A DNA stretch of 64,000 nucleotides from Streptomyces parvus. Lineage in GTDB: Bacteria; Actinomycetota; Actinomycetes; Streptomycetales; Streptomycetaceae. Shown here piece after piece: positions 18,305 through 26,844 of this stretch; the first letter of the stretch is position 1; every line of letters starts with the position of its first letter. The notes beneath the pieces were generated by a model. It was not told where the DNA came from. It was given only the letters and a program-made list of their open reading frames with translations, and searched no databases. The translations under genes and the position numbers were made by a program. Location of the stretch: positions 6,324,001 to 6,388,000 of the forward strand of contig NZ_CP135079.1 of NCBI RefSeq assembly GCF_032121415.1, read 5' to 3'.

Positions 18305-19432
18305 GTGTTCCTTGCCCTACGCGATCTGCGCTTCGCCCGCGGTCGCTTCGCCATGATGGGCGCGGTGGTCGCGCTCATCGCCGTACTCGGTGTCCTCCTG
18401 TCCGGGCTTGCCTCCGGTCTGGCGGACGCCGGCATATCCGGCCTGCGCGCGCTGCCCGTAACCCACCTGGCCTTCGACGAGAAGGCGACCAGCGAGCAGT
18501 TCTCCCGCTCGACCGTGGAGCAGGAGGACTGGCAGACATGGTCCAGGGCTCCGGGCGTGGAGCGCGCCGAGCCGTTCGGGAACACCCTGGCCAATGCCCA
18601 GGTGACCCAGGGCGCCAAGAAGGGGGAGCAGGTCAATCTCGCCGTCTTCGGCATGACACCGGACTCCCCTCTGGCGCCCAGCCCCAGCACGGGTAAGGGC
18701 CTGAAGGAGGGCAGTGCAGGCATCGTGATCACCCAGGAGACCGCCGACCTGGGCGTGGAGATCGGCGACGTGCTGACCGCGGACAAGAGCGAGGTGCGGC
18801 TGGCGGTCGTGGGACTGGTCGACGAGACCGTCTCCTATGGCCACATCGGCGTCGTCTACACAGACCTCGACACGTGGCGGCATCTGCACTACGGCCTGCC
18901 CGGCGACCTGCCCGATGCCGCGAGCCGCCAGGCCACCGCCGTCGCCCTGACCCTGAAGCCGGGCGCCGACGTCGCCGTGGTCGAAAAGGCAACCGGAACC
19001 CTCGCCGAGACCAAGGAGGCCACGTTCAACGCGTCCCCCGGCTACGAGGCCGAGTCGAGCACCATGGCCCTGATCAAGGGGTTCCTGTACGTCATCTCCG
19101 CCCTGGTCGTCGGCGCGTTCTTCACCGTCTGGACCGTCCAGCGCAAGCCCGAGATTGCCCTGATGAAGGCGCTGGGCGCCCCGACCGGGTACATCCTGCG
19201 CGACGCGCTCACCCAGGTCGTCGCCGTGCTCGTCGCAGCCACGGCCCTCGGCACCGCCGTCGGCCTGGCCCTGGGCAGCGCGATGATCGGCAAGGCCCCC
19301 TTCTCCCTCTCCGCACCGGCCATCGCCACCTCCTCCGGCCTCCTCATCGTCCTCGGGACCGTGGGCGCTGGCGTCGCTGTCCGCCGCATCACCGCCGTCG
19401 ACCCCCTGATCGCTCTGGGAGCCACCCGATGA
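18305..19432 (+). CDS. ABC transporter permease, FtsX/MacB type
   Basis: A 375-residue membrane protein starting at GTG 18305 with GGAGAG just upstream. One N-terminal helix (about residues 16-38) is followed by an extracytoplasmic domain of about 215 residues. Three C-terminal helices follow (about 257-280, 300-325, 345-365). This is the FtsX-like permease plan of exporters and envelope-stress transporters. The EIALMKALGAP segment is the typical coupling region facing the ATPase. The stop codon overlaps the ATPase start (ATGA). Its cargo is unknown; regulation by a TetR protein suggests export of a toxic or signalling compound. Confidence 0.88.
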   Translation: MFLALRDLRFARGRFAMMGAVVALIAVLGVLLSGLASGLADAGISGLRALPVTHLAFDEKATSEQFSRSTVEQEDWQTWSRAPGVERAEPFGNTLANAQVTQGAKKGEQVNLAVFGMTPDSPLAPSPSTGKGLKEGSAGIVITQETADLGVEIGDVLTADKSEVRLAVVGLVDETVSYGHIGVVYTDLDTWRHLHYGLPGDLPDAASRQATAVALTLKPGADVAVVEKATGTLAETKEATFNASPGYEAESSTMALIKGFLYVISALVVGAFFTVWTVQRKPEIALMKALGAPTGYILRDALTQVVAVLVAATALGTAVGLALGSAMIGKAPFSLSAPAIATSSGLLIVLGTVGAGVAVRRITAVDPLIALGATR

Positions 19433-20145
19433 CCACACCCGCCCCCGACCACCAGGCCGCCGCGGACACCGACCGCTCCGGCGGGCTGCGCCTGGACGAC
19501 GTCACCCTCACCCTCGGCGACGGCGATACCGCCGTCACCGCCCTCGACCACGTCGGCCTGACCGTTGCCCCCGGCGAGTTCGTCGCTGTCGTCGGCCCCT
19601 CCGGATCCGGCAAGTCCAGCCTCCTCGCCGTCGCCGGCGGCCTCCAGCGGCCCACCTCGGGCACCGTGCACATCGCCGGCACCGAGCTGACCGCCCTTTC
19701 GGACAAGGAACGCACCGCCGCCCGCCGCCGCCACATCGGCTTCGTCTTCCAGCAGTCGAACCTGCTGGCCTCCCTCACTGTGAGGGAACAGCTCCTGCTG
19801 CCCCTGCACATCGACGGACGCCTCGACACCACTGCCCGGGCCCGTGCAGACGAACTCATCGAAGCCGTCGGACTGACCCACCGCGCCGGCTCCCGTCCGC
19901 ATCAGCTGTCGGGCGGCGAGCGCCAGCGCGCGGGCCTGGCCCGCGCCCTGATGACCTCCCCCGCCGTCCTGCTGGTGGACGAACCCACCTCGGCACTGGA
20001 CCGGGTACGGTCCGCCGAGGCGGTGCGGCTGATCGCCGAGCAGACCCACGAGCGCGGCACGGCCACGGTCATGGTCACCCACGACACGGCGATAATGGAC
20101 GCTGCCGACCGGGTGTACGAGATGGTCGACGGCCGCCTGTCCTGA
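19429..20145 (+). CDS. ABC transporter ATP-binding protein (MacB/LolD type)
   Basis: A 238-residue ATPase with Walker A GPSGSGKSS, Q-loop FVFQQSNLL, signature LSGGERQRAG, Walker B VLLVDEPTSAL and the switch His in VMVTHD. It would power the FtsX-type permease whose stop codon it overlaps by four bases. A Pro/Asp-rich N-terminal stretch of about 20 residues precedes the domain. The D-loop reads SALDRV rather than SALD(S/P)xT, a mild variation. Confidence 0.93.
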   Translation: MTTPAPDHQAAADTDRSGGLRLDDVTLTLGDGDTAVTALDHVGLTVAPGEFVAVVGPSGSGKSSLLAVAGGLQRPTSGTVHIAGTELTALSDKERTAARRRHIGFVFQQSNLLASLTVREQLLLPLHIDGRLDTTARARADELIEAVGLTHRAGSRPHQLSGGERQRAGLARALMTSPAVLLVDEPTSALDRVRSAEAVRLIAEQTHERGTATVMVTHDTAIMDAADRVYEMVDGRLS

Positions 20146-20207
20146 CGGGGGCCGCCAACCGGCGCCGCATTCCCGGCCCTGTCCACCCTTACAGGAGCCC
20201 GCCCCCC

Positions 20208-20789
20208 ATGCCGAAGATCAACGCCTCCACCGTCGCCGAGCACCGCGCCCAGCAACGCGAGGCGCTGATCGGGGCGGCGATCGACATTCTGGTCAACGAG
20301 GGCGCCGCCGCCGTCACACCGGCGGCGGTCGGCGCCCGCGCGGGCCTGGCCCGCTCCAGCGTCTACCAGTACTTCGACTCCTCGCCAGCCCTCCTGGCCA
20401 CCATCACGGAGGAAGCCTTCCGACGCTCCAACGAGGCACTCACCCGCGCCATGGCCACTGCGAAAGGCCCACTGGAACGCGTCGAGGCGTTCTTCGGGGA
20501 AAGCCTCCGCCTGGGCGCCGAAGGCGCACACCGGCCCGCCGTCGCCCTCATGAACGCCGGCCTTCCTCCCGCCTGCCAGCAGAGGCTGATGGAACTCCAC
20601 CTGGACCAGGTCGAACCGTTCCGCGCCGCCGTCCGGGAGCTTGGCGCTCCTGAGCCCGCGCTCACGGCCGACCTCATCGCCGGAATGCTGCACACCGCCC
20701 TGGCCGCCGTCGAGAACGGCACCCCCCTCGATACGGTCACACAGCGCACCCTCACCCTCGTACGCCGCTGCCTCAGCGCCTGTGCTTAA
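20208..20789 (+). CDS. TetR/AcrR-family regulator
   Basis: A 193-residue regulator with an N-terminal helix-turn-helix (EALIGAAIDILVNEGAAAVT, then AAVGARAGLARSSVYQYF, about residues 16-55) and an all-helical C-terminal ligand domain. AGGAG lies before the ATG. It is the third gene of the exporter operon, 62 bases after the ATPase. It is the likely reader of the twin GCCGAC-N6-GTCGGC repeats upstream of the permease. The ligand is probably the exporter's substrate. Confidence 0.9.
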   Translation: MPKINASTVAEHRAQQREALIGAAIDILVNEGAAAVTPAAVGARAGLARSSVYQYFDSSPALLATITEEAFRRSNEALTRAMATAKGPLERVEAFFGESLRLGAEGAHRPAVALMNAGLPPACQQRLMELHLDQVEPFRAAVRELGAPEPALTADLIAGMLHTALAAVENGTPLDTVTQRTLTLVRRCLSACA

Positions 20790-20801
20790 AGGTCCGGCGT
20801 G

Positions 20802-20828
20802 TTCCTCGCAGGTTAGGATTCGAACAGG
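20802..20828 (+). repeat. 27-bp direct repeat, right copy
   Basis: Right-hand partner of 17384-17410, with two mismatches. It starts 12 bases after the TetR stop codon. Confidence 0.55.
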
Positions 20829-20928
20829 ATCAGGTGAGGCCCGGGCGGCGGGCAACTGGATGTCCGGTTCGCCCGCGGTGAGCCGGGCCTGCGTGAGAAT
20901 GTGGTCGAAGAGCCAGTCGTTGGACGAG

Positions 20929-21835
20929 TGAGGGTGGCGTTGCTGACCGGCAACGCCGTCTGGATCAGTCCCGGTGGGCTTCGCGGGAGTCGGGTTGGCC
21001 GCCGCGGCGGGATGACCGGCGGGTGATTCGCCTGGTCGTAAGCGTGATTGCGGCCCAAGTGATCAGCGATTCCGAATGCTGAATCAACCGCTCGTAGTCT
21101 CTCGCGTGGCGGCGCGCGTGCATGATCCAGGCGAGGGACCGCTCGACGACCCAGCGGCGGGGCAGGATCACGAACCCAGGGGTGTTCTTCGGCCGGCTCA
21201 CCGTTTTCAGCGTGAGTCCGAGATACTTCTCGGCCCAGGTCACGAGCTGTCCGGCATAGCCCGAGTCGGCCCAGGCGATCGTGATCTCAGGGTGCATCAG
21301 CCGCAGGCGGAAGAGGACTTCCTTCGCGGCGTCGCGGTCGGTCATGTCGGCCGGGGTGACCATGACGAACAGCGGCAGACCCTTGGTGTCGACCACGAGG
21401 TGGCGCTTGCGTCCGTTGATTTTCTTCGCGCCGTCATAGCCACGGGAGTCACGGCCGACGGTCTCGGCGGCCTTGACCGACTGGGAGTCGATCACGGTCG
21501 CGACCGCTCCGGGCGACCGGCCGAGGTCGCGGCGGATGCGCTTGCGGAGCTGGTCACGGATCTGTCCGACGACGCCAGCGGCCGCCCATCGGGCCATGAA
21601 TCCGTAACACGTGCGCCAGGGTGGGAAGTCGCGCGGGAGGGCTCGCCATTTGCAGCCGGTGTCCACGACATAGCGGATCGCGTCGACGATCTCGCGCCGC
21701 GGGTGCTTCTCCGGCCGGCCGCCGGTGGGGGTGTCGCAGGCCGGGACAGGCAGCAGCGGTTCGATCAGCGCCCACTCGTCGTCGAAGGTGTCGGAGGGGT
21801 AGCACCGTCTGCGCGGCAACGTGGCCCCTCCAGTG
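20929..21835 (-). mobile_element. IS5-family insertion sequence
   Basis: An element of about 0.9 kb with one transposase gene. Imperfect inverted ends are visible: GAGGGTGGCGTTGCTG at the left and, read inwards from the right, GAGGGGCCACGTTGCCG. I could not identify the target duplication, so the ends are accurate only to a few bases. Confidence 0.65.
20965..21819 (-). CDS. IS5-family transposase
   Basis: A 284-residue DDE transposase. The N-terminal domain contains DDEWALIEPLLP and GCKWRALPRDFPPWRTCY. The catalytic core has VIDSQSVKAAET (first Asp), IAWADSGYAG (second Asp) and FVILPRRWVVERSLAW (Glu). It appears full length and in one frame, so the copy may be active. The last 20 residues are basic and variable. 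Confidence 0.92.
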   Translation of the reverse strand: MPRRRCYPSDTFDDEWALIEPLLPVPACDTPTGGRPEKHPRREIVDAIRYVVDTGCKWRALPRDFPPWRTCYGFMARWAAAGVVGQIRDQLRKRIRRDLGRSPGAVATVIDSQSVKAAETVGRDSRGYDGAKKINGRKRHLVVDTKGLPLFVMVTPADMTDRDAAKEVLFRLRLMHPEITIAWADSGYAGQLVTWAEKYLGLTLKTVSRPKNTPGFVILPRRWVVERSLAWIMHARRHARDYERLIQHSESLITWAAITLTTRRITRRSSRRGGQPDSREAHRD

Positions 21836-21843
21836 GGCGATGG

Positions 21844-21876
21844 GGTGGTCCTGGCCGCTTCGCGGCCAGGACCACC
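21844..21876 (-). terminator. Strong hairpin between RacP-like gene and IS
   Basis: A perfect 15-bp stem (21844-21858 with 21862-21876) with loop TTC starts 3 bases beyond the stop codon of the RacP-like gene. It should end the DUF6192-RacP transcript. Confidence 0.75.
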
Positions 21877-21878
21877 GG

Positions 21879-22307
21879 TCAGGCGTCGATGTAGTCAGCG
21901 ATGACGTCGAGCGTCGATTCGACGCTGCTGAGCTGGGTGTTGAGGTGTTTGATCCACCGTCCTTTCGGCTGGAGGGTTGCGTGGGGGATGACGACGCCGG
22001 TGATGAACCGGCGGATCTCGGTGAGCTTGGCGCGGATGACCGCGACCTCGTATGCCTGGAGCTCGGTGGTGTCGGAGCAGAACTGGTAACCGTCGGCGCG
22101 GGTCCAGATCAGGGGCGGCCAGCCCTGCTCGGCGATGATGTCGCGCAGGCAGGCCAGCCCGGACCGGGCCTGGTGGGGGGAGAGTTCGCTGGATCTGACC
22201 AGCTGGGCGAAGGTCAATCCGGCGGGGCGGGCCTCGAAGAGGACGAAGCGGATGCTGTCAGCATGGCGCTGGGCGGCCGGTGGTCTGCGCGCGGAAGCAC
22301 GGGGCAC
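21879..22307 (-). CDS. RacP-like protein
   Basis: A 142-residue protein with a winged-helix-like N-terminal half (SIRFVLFEARPAGLTFAQLV and LSPHQARSGLACLRDIIAEQ) and a helical C-terminus. It resembles, from memory, streptomycete proteins annotated RacP, found in plasmids and integrated elements next to DUF6192 genes. That is the arrangement here, with only three bases between the genes. A DNA-binding regulatory role is likely but untested. The GTG start at 22307 has AAGGTG 8 bases upstream, overlapping the end of the previous gene. Confidence 0.65.
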   Translation of the reverse strand: MPRASARRPPAAQRHADSIRFVLFEARPAGLTFAQLVRSSELSPHQARSGLACLRDIIAEQGWPPLIWTRADGYQFCSDTTELQAYEVAVIRAKLTEIRRFITGVVIPHATLQPKGRWIKHLNTQLSSVESTLDVIADYIDA

Positions 22308-22310
22308 TGG

Positions 22311-23288
22311 CTATTCACCTTGCAGCAGGCGGGCCAGCTCGCCGTCGACGTCGACCTTGCCGGTGTCGACCGCGATCTCGATCCAGTCGAGCGTGGCCCG
22401 GACGCGGGCGACGTTCTCGTGGACCAGGACCTTCTCGTCGTTGCTGAGCTGGCGGTCTCGCAGGCCGGGGACAACCCGTCCCGAGGCGGCGACGAACGCG
22501 TGGCAGGCGGTGACCAGGTCGAGGAACTCGACCGACCGGTCGATGTTGCGGACCGTCTCGGCGGCGGGGCTGGTGTCCTCGAAGTGCTCGCGGGCCTGGC
22601 GGCCGCGCTCGACCTGGGCGTGGTTGACCTGGTGGCGGGCGGTGTCGTCCGACATCGCCTTGAACGCGACGTCGGGCCTGCGGAGCAGGCCGGTGGTGAC
22701 CTCGGCCGCGACCTGTTCGTCCCGGGTGAGTTCCTCGACCACCCCGACGCGGTCGGCCTGCTTGACCTGGGCGACCACCGCCGGGCGCCGCAACAGGTCG
22801 CCGGTCACCGTCGCGGCGACACCCTCGTCGCGGGTCAGTTCGCCAACAGCCCGGACCTTGTCCTCCTTCCTGACCTGGGCGACCACGGTCGGCCGCCGCA
22901 GCAAGTCGCCGGTGACGGTGGCTGCGACCTCCTCATCAGCCGCCAGGCTGTGGATCGCGGAGACCTTCTCCTGCAGGGTGACCGGCTTGACGACCTGACG
23001 GCCTGCCCGTCGGTTGGCCTCGTCCGGAGTCCACCGGGACTTACCCTTCGGCGGGGTCAGGATCGTCGCGAACCGCTCCTCCTCGTCGGTGATGCTGGCG
23101 AAGATGCGGTGGACGGTGAAGGACACCCCAGCGACCCGGCGGTCCTTATCTCGTACGAGCCGGAGCCTCCGAGGACAGCGGCTCCCCGCAGCCCCCACAG
23201 AACCGTCTCGAGACTTCCCCGATGCCCTCGGACACCCGGTCAGCCTAGGAGGCAAAGCTACCCAAAACCGAGGTTCAGACACAGGCAC
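22311..23288 (-). CDS. DUF6192-like protein with three internal repeats, N-terminus probably lost
   Basis: A 325-residue frame. From about residue 56 it reads FTVHRIFASITDEEERFATI, then a DEAN linker and three repeats of about 36 residues. Each repeat has the core EVAATVTGDLLRRPTVVAQV or a close variant and starts near residues 105, 140 and 175. A helical C-terminal part follows. This matches my memory of DUF6192/RacO-type proteins. The first 45 residues are low-complexity and begin at an 18-bp string shared with 17357-17374. I think the true N-terminal HTH part was cut off by rearrangement, so expression is doubtful. Confidence 0.6.
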   Translation of the reverse strand: MPVSEPRFWVALPPRLTGCPRASGKSRDGSVGAAGSRCPRRLRLVRDKDRRVAGVSFTVHRIFASITDEEERFATILTPPKGKSRWTPDEANRRAGRQVVKPVTLQEKVSAIHSLAADEEVAATVTGDLLRRPTVVAQVRKEDKVRAVGELTRDEGVAATVTGDLLRRPAVVAQVKQADRVGVVEELTRDEQVAAEVTTGLLRRPDVAFKAMSDDTARHQVNHAQVERGRQAREHFEDTSPAAETVRNIDRSVEFLDLVTACHAFVAASGRVVPGLRDRQLSNDEKVLVHENVARVRATLDWIEIAVDTGKVDVDGELARLLQGE

Positions 23289-23299
23289 TGATGGTGCGC

Positions 23300-24229
23300 C
23301 GGGCTGCCCGGGTCATGTGACCTGAAGGGCGCTGGGGCTCGCGCCGTTGAACTGACCTCCGGCAGGGGGCGACGCCCACCGGCTGCTTCCGGACTGGTCG
23401 CCGGTCGCCCTCCGGGTCCGCAGCGACCGCCTGGCGACGCTGCCCCAGCGCAGGGCGGCAGACGCGGCGCTGCTCGGTTCACTGTGGCGGATCTGCAGGA
23501 GCAGGCTGAGACGACCCGAGACAGCGAGCGATCATCCTGCGACTGTGGCGGCGTATCCGTGGCCGAGGATGGAGTGGGTGATGGAGTCGTTCCATTGGCC
23601 GCCGCGTTGGACGTGCTCGCGGAACCTGGGAGCGCCGCGGCGCGGGCCTCCAGCGACAGCTGACCGTGCCGTGGACCTGCTGATACGCAGCAGCACCCCG
23701 AATCGGCGCCCTCATGGCCGAGAGCACCGCCTTGTGATGCGACAGCGGCCTCGGGAGCTGGAGCCCATAACTGATCGATGCTGTGCCTGAACCGGGCCAC
23801 CAGGACCCGGCGGGCATCGCGGTTGGGCAGCCGCTGCCCGTAGAACCAGGCTTCGGACGTCGGAGCCGTCGGCTCCAGCGTCGCCAGCTGGATGTCCCCA
23901 TACCGCTCGGCCAGGCGGCGGAGCCTGTCGTCGCGCTGGTCGAGAGTGAGTTGGTGGACGGTGTTCCAGGCGGAGGGGAGGCGTTCCGCGCGCAGGGCGA
24001 AGGCGGGGGTGTGCGCTGTTGGTTCGGTGAGGCTGCGGGTGGTGCGGGTGCGGTCGGCGTAGGTGACCACGACTCTCCGGGACGGGCCGCCACGTTGCTC
24101 GTAGCATCGGTGGTGTGAGCACCCGGGATAGTTCCCGCCCCCCGCCCTCGCCCGCACGCGATCCACCAACTGAGGACGATCGCGCAGTCGAGTCTTTCGG
24201 GGAGCGGCTGTCCGGAGGAGGAGGACTGC
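23300..24229 (-). other. Decayed coding region, unidentified
   Basis: The minus strand from about 24070 to 23755 reads as a plausible protein (VVVTYADRTRTTRSLTEPTA, FALRAERLPSAWNTVHQLTL, RRLAERYGDIQLATLEPTAP). It then breaks frame after QLWAPAPEA. A separate piece at about 23540-23640 reads REHVQRGGQWNDSITHSILG and ends in a stop. The pieces look like one gene broken by indels. I do not recognise the family. Confidence 0.35.
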
Positions 24230-24730
24230 ATGATCACCGCTGAGCAGTGGATTCAGGCGCTCGGCCTGGAGGAGCACGTGGAGGGCGGGTACTTCCGCCG
24301 GACGTTCCAGGCAGATCACCGCCCACGCATCCCCACCCCCGCGGGCGACCGGTACACACTGACGTCGATCCACTACCTGCTGACGCGCTGGTCGCCCGTA
24401 GGCCACTGGCATCTCAACCAGTCGGACATCCTGCACTTCCACCACCACGGCGAAGCGATCACGTACCACCTCCTGTACCCCGACGGCCGCCACCACACCG
24501 CCGTGCTGGGCCAGGACCCTCGCCGGGGTCAGCTCCTCACGCTCGCCGTCCCTGGCGGAGTCTGGAAGGCGTCCCACCTCACCCAGGGGGACCACGGCCT
24601 GATCAGCGAAGCCGTGGCACCCGGCTTCGACTACGCCGACATGGCACTCGGTCAGGAAGGCGACCTCTTGGAGCGCTTTCCCGACCAGGCAGAACTGATC
24701 CGCCGCTACTGCCGGCCCGCCGCACCGTGA
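24230..24730 (+). CDS. Cupin protein, DUF985 type
   Basis: A 166-residue single cupin. The DUF985 pattern is visible: GLEEHVEGGYFRRTF, SIHYLLTRWSPVGHWHLNQS, then ILHFHHHGEAITYHLLYPDG with clustered His residues, and GFDYADMALGQ near the end. Proteins of this family (yeast YML079w is the structural example) have no settled function; a sugar or small-acid ligand has been suggested. The ATG at 24230 has GGAGGAGG upstream. It stands alone between decayed sequence and a transposase remnant. Confidence 0.85.
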   Translation: MITAEQWIQALGLEEHVEGGYFRRTFQADHRPRIPTPAGDRYTLTSIHYLLTRWSPVGHWHLNQSDILHFHHHGEAITYHLLYPDGRHHTAVLGQDPRRGQLLTLAVPGGVWKASHLTQGDHGLISEAVAPGFDYADMALGQEGDLLERFPDQAELIRRYCRPAAP

Positions 24731-25203
24731 CGGTCTGGAACTCCTAACGAAATGATCTTCGGGGTGGTTGGACCGCTTCGAAAAGAGTTCTTGGCCAAGC
24801 TCCCCAGTGAGGATCAGTGAGGATGCCCTTGATGTCTCCCTGGCAGCGGTCGACGGCTCCCACGCCAGAGCGTCAAAAGGGGCTCCAACCCGGGACGAAG
24901 CCCTGTCGACCGGGGCGGGACGGGCAGCAAACGCCACTTGATCACTGATGCCACCGGCATCTCGCTCGCCGTCACCCAGACCGGCGGCAACCGCAACGAC
25001 GTCACCCAGCACCCCTCCCCGGGCAGCCGACGGCCGGCGGTCGCAATGTCACGCGCGCCATGGCCTGCGCGTCCGGCGTGAATGCCCGTCGGACAGGCGG
25101 GCGGGCGGGACTCGACCTGCTGGCTGTGCGGGTCGAACACCTGGGCCCTACGCACCGCTCGGCCGCGCCGCCATGGCCGTCGCGGTTGCGTGCGCCGGGC
25201 TCC
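24731..25203 (+). pseudogene. IS5-family transposase remnant
   Basis: Between about 24806 and 25015 the plus strand reads LDVSLAAVDGSHARASK, then GSNPGRSPVDRGGTGSKRHL and ITDATGISLAVTQTGGNRND. This is the middle of an IS5-group transposase (the SxRxxKGG to GGNRND span). Start, catalytic end and inverted repeats are missing and one frame shift is present. The remaining bases up to 25203 hold nothing I can assign. Confidence 0.65.
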
Positions 25204-25938
25204 TCAGAGCGTTTGCCAGATACGCGTCAGCGACGACGTGGTGAGGACCTGGTCAGGACGTCCCTGTCCGGCGAGGCGGCCGTCCTGGAGCAGCAGGCAG
25301 GCGTCCGCCGTGCGCGCGACCTCAAGGTCGTGTGTGGCCTGGACGATTGTCACCCCGTCGGCTACGAGCGTCGTCAACAGTGCCCCGATCCGGTCCCTCG
25401 CCTCCGGATCCAGGCCGGTGGTCGGCTCGTCGAGGAGCAGTAGGTCCGACTCCTGCGCCAGACCCTGGGCGATGAGCGCGCGTTGCCGTTGTCCGCCGGA
25501 GAGCTCGCCCAGTTGGCGTGAGGCGAGGTCGCCGATGCCGAGCCGGTCGAGCATCGCGTCCACGGTCGCGTGATCCCGTGCGGTCAGCCGTCGCCACGGA
25601 CCACGCTCGCCCCAGCGTCCCATTTCCACGGTCTGCCGAACGGTGAGCGGGAGAGTGTCACCGACCGCCCCGCGCTGCGGCACGAAGGCGGGCGGGCGGT
25701 CACTGGTGCGGAGGAGGCCGCCGGATGTTGGTTTGATCACACCGGCGAGTACGCCGAGCAGGGTCGACTTGCCGCTGCCGTTCGGGCCGACGAGGGCTGT
25801 CGTGGTCAACCCCGTTATTTCTCCGCTGACTTGGTGGAGCACGGGGCGCCCTGGATAGCCGGCGCACAGTTCCGAGAAGCGGAGGGAGGTGGTCCGGCCG
25901 AGGGGCGGGGTGGGCGAGAGGTCTGGTGTGTTGAACAT
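25204..25938 (-). CDS. aztA: Zinc ABC transporter ATPase AztA
   Basis: A 244-residue ATPase with Walker A GPNGSGKSTLL, signature LSGGQRQRAL, Walker B DLLLLDEPTTGLD and switch His in IVQATHD. Its divergent neighbours encode a metal-type permease, an AztD-like lipoprotein, a zinc-binding protein and AztD, which identifies it as AztA. I chose the ATG at 25938. A TACAAT hexamer lies 13-8 bases before it, so the mRNA would begin at the start codon (leaderless). An ATG at 25947 would overlap that hexamer. A Zur-like box covers the transcription start. Confidence 0.88.
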   Translation of the reverse strand: MFNTPDLSPTPPLGRTTSLRFSELCAGYPGRPVLHQVSGEITGLTTTALVGPNGSGKSTLLGVLAGVIKPTSGGLLRTSDRPPAFVPQRGAVGDTLPLTVRQTVEMGRWGERGPWRRLTARDHATVDAMLDRLGIGDLASRQLGELSGGQRQRALIAQGLAQESDLLLLDEPTTGLDPEARDRIGALLTTLVADGVTIVQATHDLEVARTADACLLLQDGRLAGQGRPDQVLTTSSLTRIWQTL

Positions 25939-25946
25939 GATTTTCA
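25932..25946. promoter_or_regulatory. Zur-type operator between divergent leaderless aztA and aztB
   Basis: TGAACATGATTTTCA is a near-perfect 7-1-7 palindrome of the streptomycete Zur box type (TGAAAATGATTTTCA). It covers the aztA transcription start. It also lies 17-31 bases upstream of the aztB start, whose own -10-like hexamer TAGTGT (25950-25955) sits seven bases before its ATG. One bound Zur dimer could therefore shut both promoters. Confidence 0.75.
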
Positions 25947-25962
25947 TTGTAGTGTCCGGGGC

Positions 25963-26823
25963 ATGGAATGGTTGACGGTCCCGTTCGAGGTGACTTTCGT
26001 GCAGCGGGCCCTGTGGGGCGGGATGCTGGTGTCCACTATCTGTGCGCTGGCGGGCACCTGGGTGGTGCTGAGGGGGATGGCCTTTCTCGGTGACGCCATG
26101 TCCCACGGGCTGCTGCCGGGCGTCGCGGTCGCCGCGCTCCTCGGGGGCAATCTGATGGTGGGGGCGGTGGTCAGCGCCGCCGTCATGACAGCAGGCGTCA
26201 CCGCGCTGGGCCGTACGCCGAGGCTGTCGCAGGACACCGGCATCGGGCTGCTGTTCGTCGGCATGCTCTCGCTCGGCGTGATCATCGTGTCGCGCTCGCA
26301 GTCCTTCGCGGTCGACCTGACCGGCTTCCTCTTCGGTGACGTCCTCGCCGTCAGGCAGCAGGATCTCCTCGTGCTCGCGGCGGCGTTGCTCGTGGCGCTG
26401 GCGGTGTCGGTCTTCGGCCACCGCGCCTTCCTGGCCCTGGCGTTCGACTCTCGCAAGGCCCACACCCTGGGACTGCGGCCGCGCCTGGCCCACGCTGTGC
26501 TGCTCGGCCTGCTCGGCCTGGCGATCGTCGCCTCGTTCCACATCGTGGGAACACTGCTCGTCCTCGGACTCCTCATCGCACCGCCGGCGGCCGCTCTGCC
26601 CTGGGCCCGCTCCGTGCGCGGCGTCATGGCGCTCGCCGCACTGCTCGGCACCTTGGCCACCTTGGGCGGCCTGCTGCTGTCCTGGCACCTGAGCACCGCA
26701 GCCGGCGCGACCGTCGCGGCCCTCGCGGTGAGCCTGTTCTTCGTCTCCCACGTGCTGTCCGGCCTGCGTGACCGTCGTACGCGGCAGATCCACTCCACGG
26801 CACCCCTACTCGAAGTCAACTGA
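25963..26823 (+). CDS. aztB: Zinc ABC transporter permease AztB
   Basis: A 286-residue membrane protein of the ZnuB/AztB class with about eight hydrophobic helices. It begins MEWLTVPFEVTFVQRALWGG, and the conserved LRGMAFLGDAMSHGLLPGVA segment and HTLGLRPRLAHAVLLGLLGL are visible. It forms the membrane channel for zinc import with the AztA ATPase across the shared promoter. The next gene starts 21 bases after its stop, so the run aztB to aztD is probably one operon. Confidence 0.9.
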   Translation: MEWLTVPFEVTFVQRALWGGMLVSTICALAGTWVVLRGMAFLGDAMSHGLLPGVAVAALLGGNLMVGAVVSAAVMTAGVTALGRTPRLSQDTGIGLLFVGMLSLGVIIVSRSQSFAVDLTGFLFGDVLAVRQQDLLVLAAALLVALAVSVFGHRAFLALAFDSRKAHTLGLRPRLAHAVLLGLLGLAIVASFHIVGTLLVLGLLIAPPAAALPWARSVRGVMALAALLGTLATLGGLLLSWHLSTAAGATVAALAVSLFFVSHVLSGLRDRRTRQIHSTAPLLEVN

Positions 26824-26844
26824 AAGAAGCCAGAGGCGATCATC

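Noticed and set aside
23258..25012. Minus-strand frame of 584 codons
   Set aside because: Only the middle 100 residues look coding; the ends are antisense to the cupin gene and decayed sequence.
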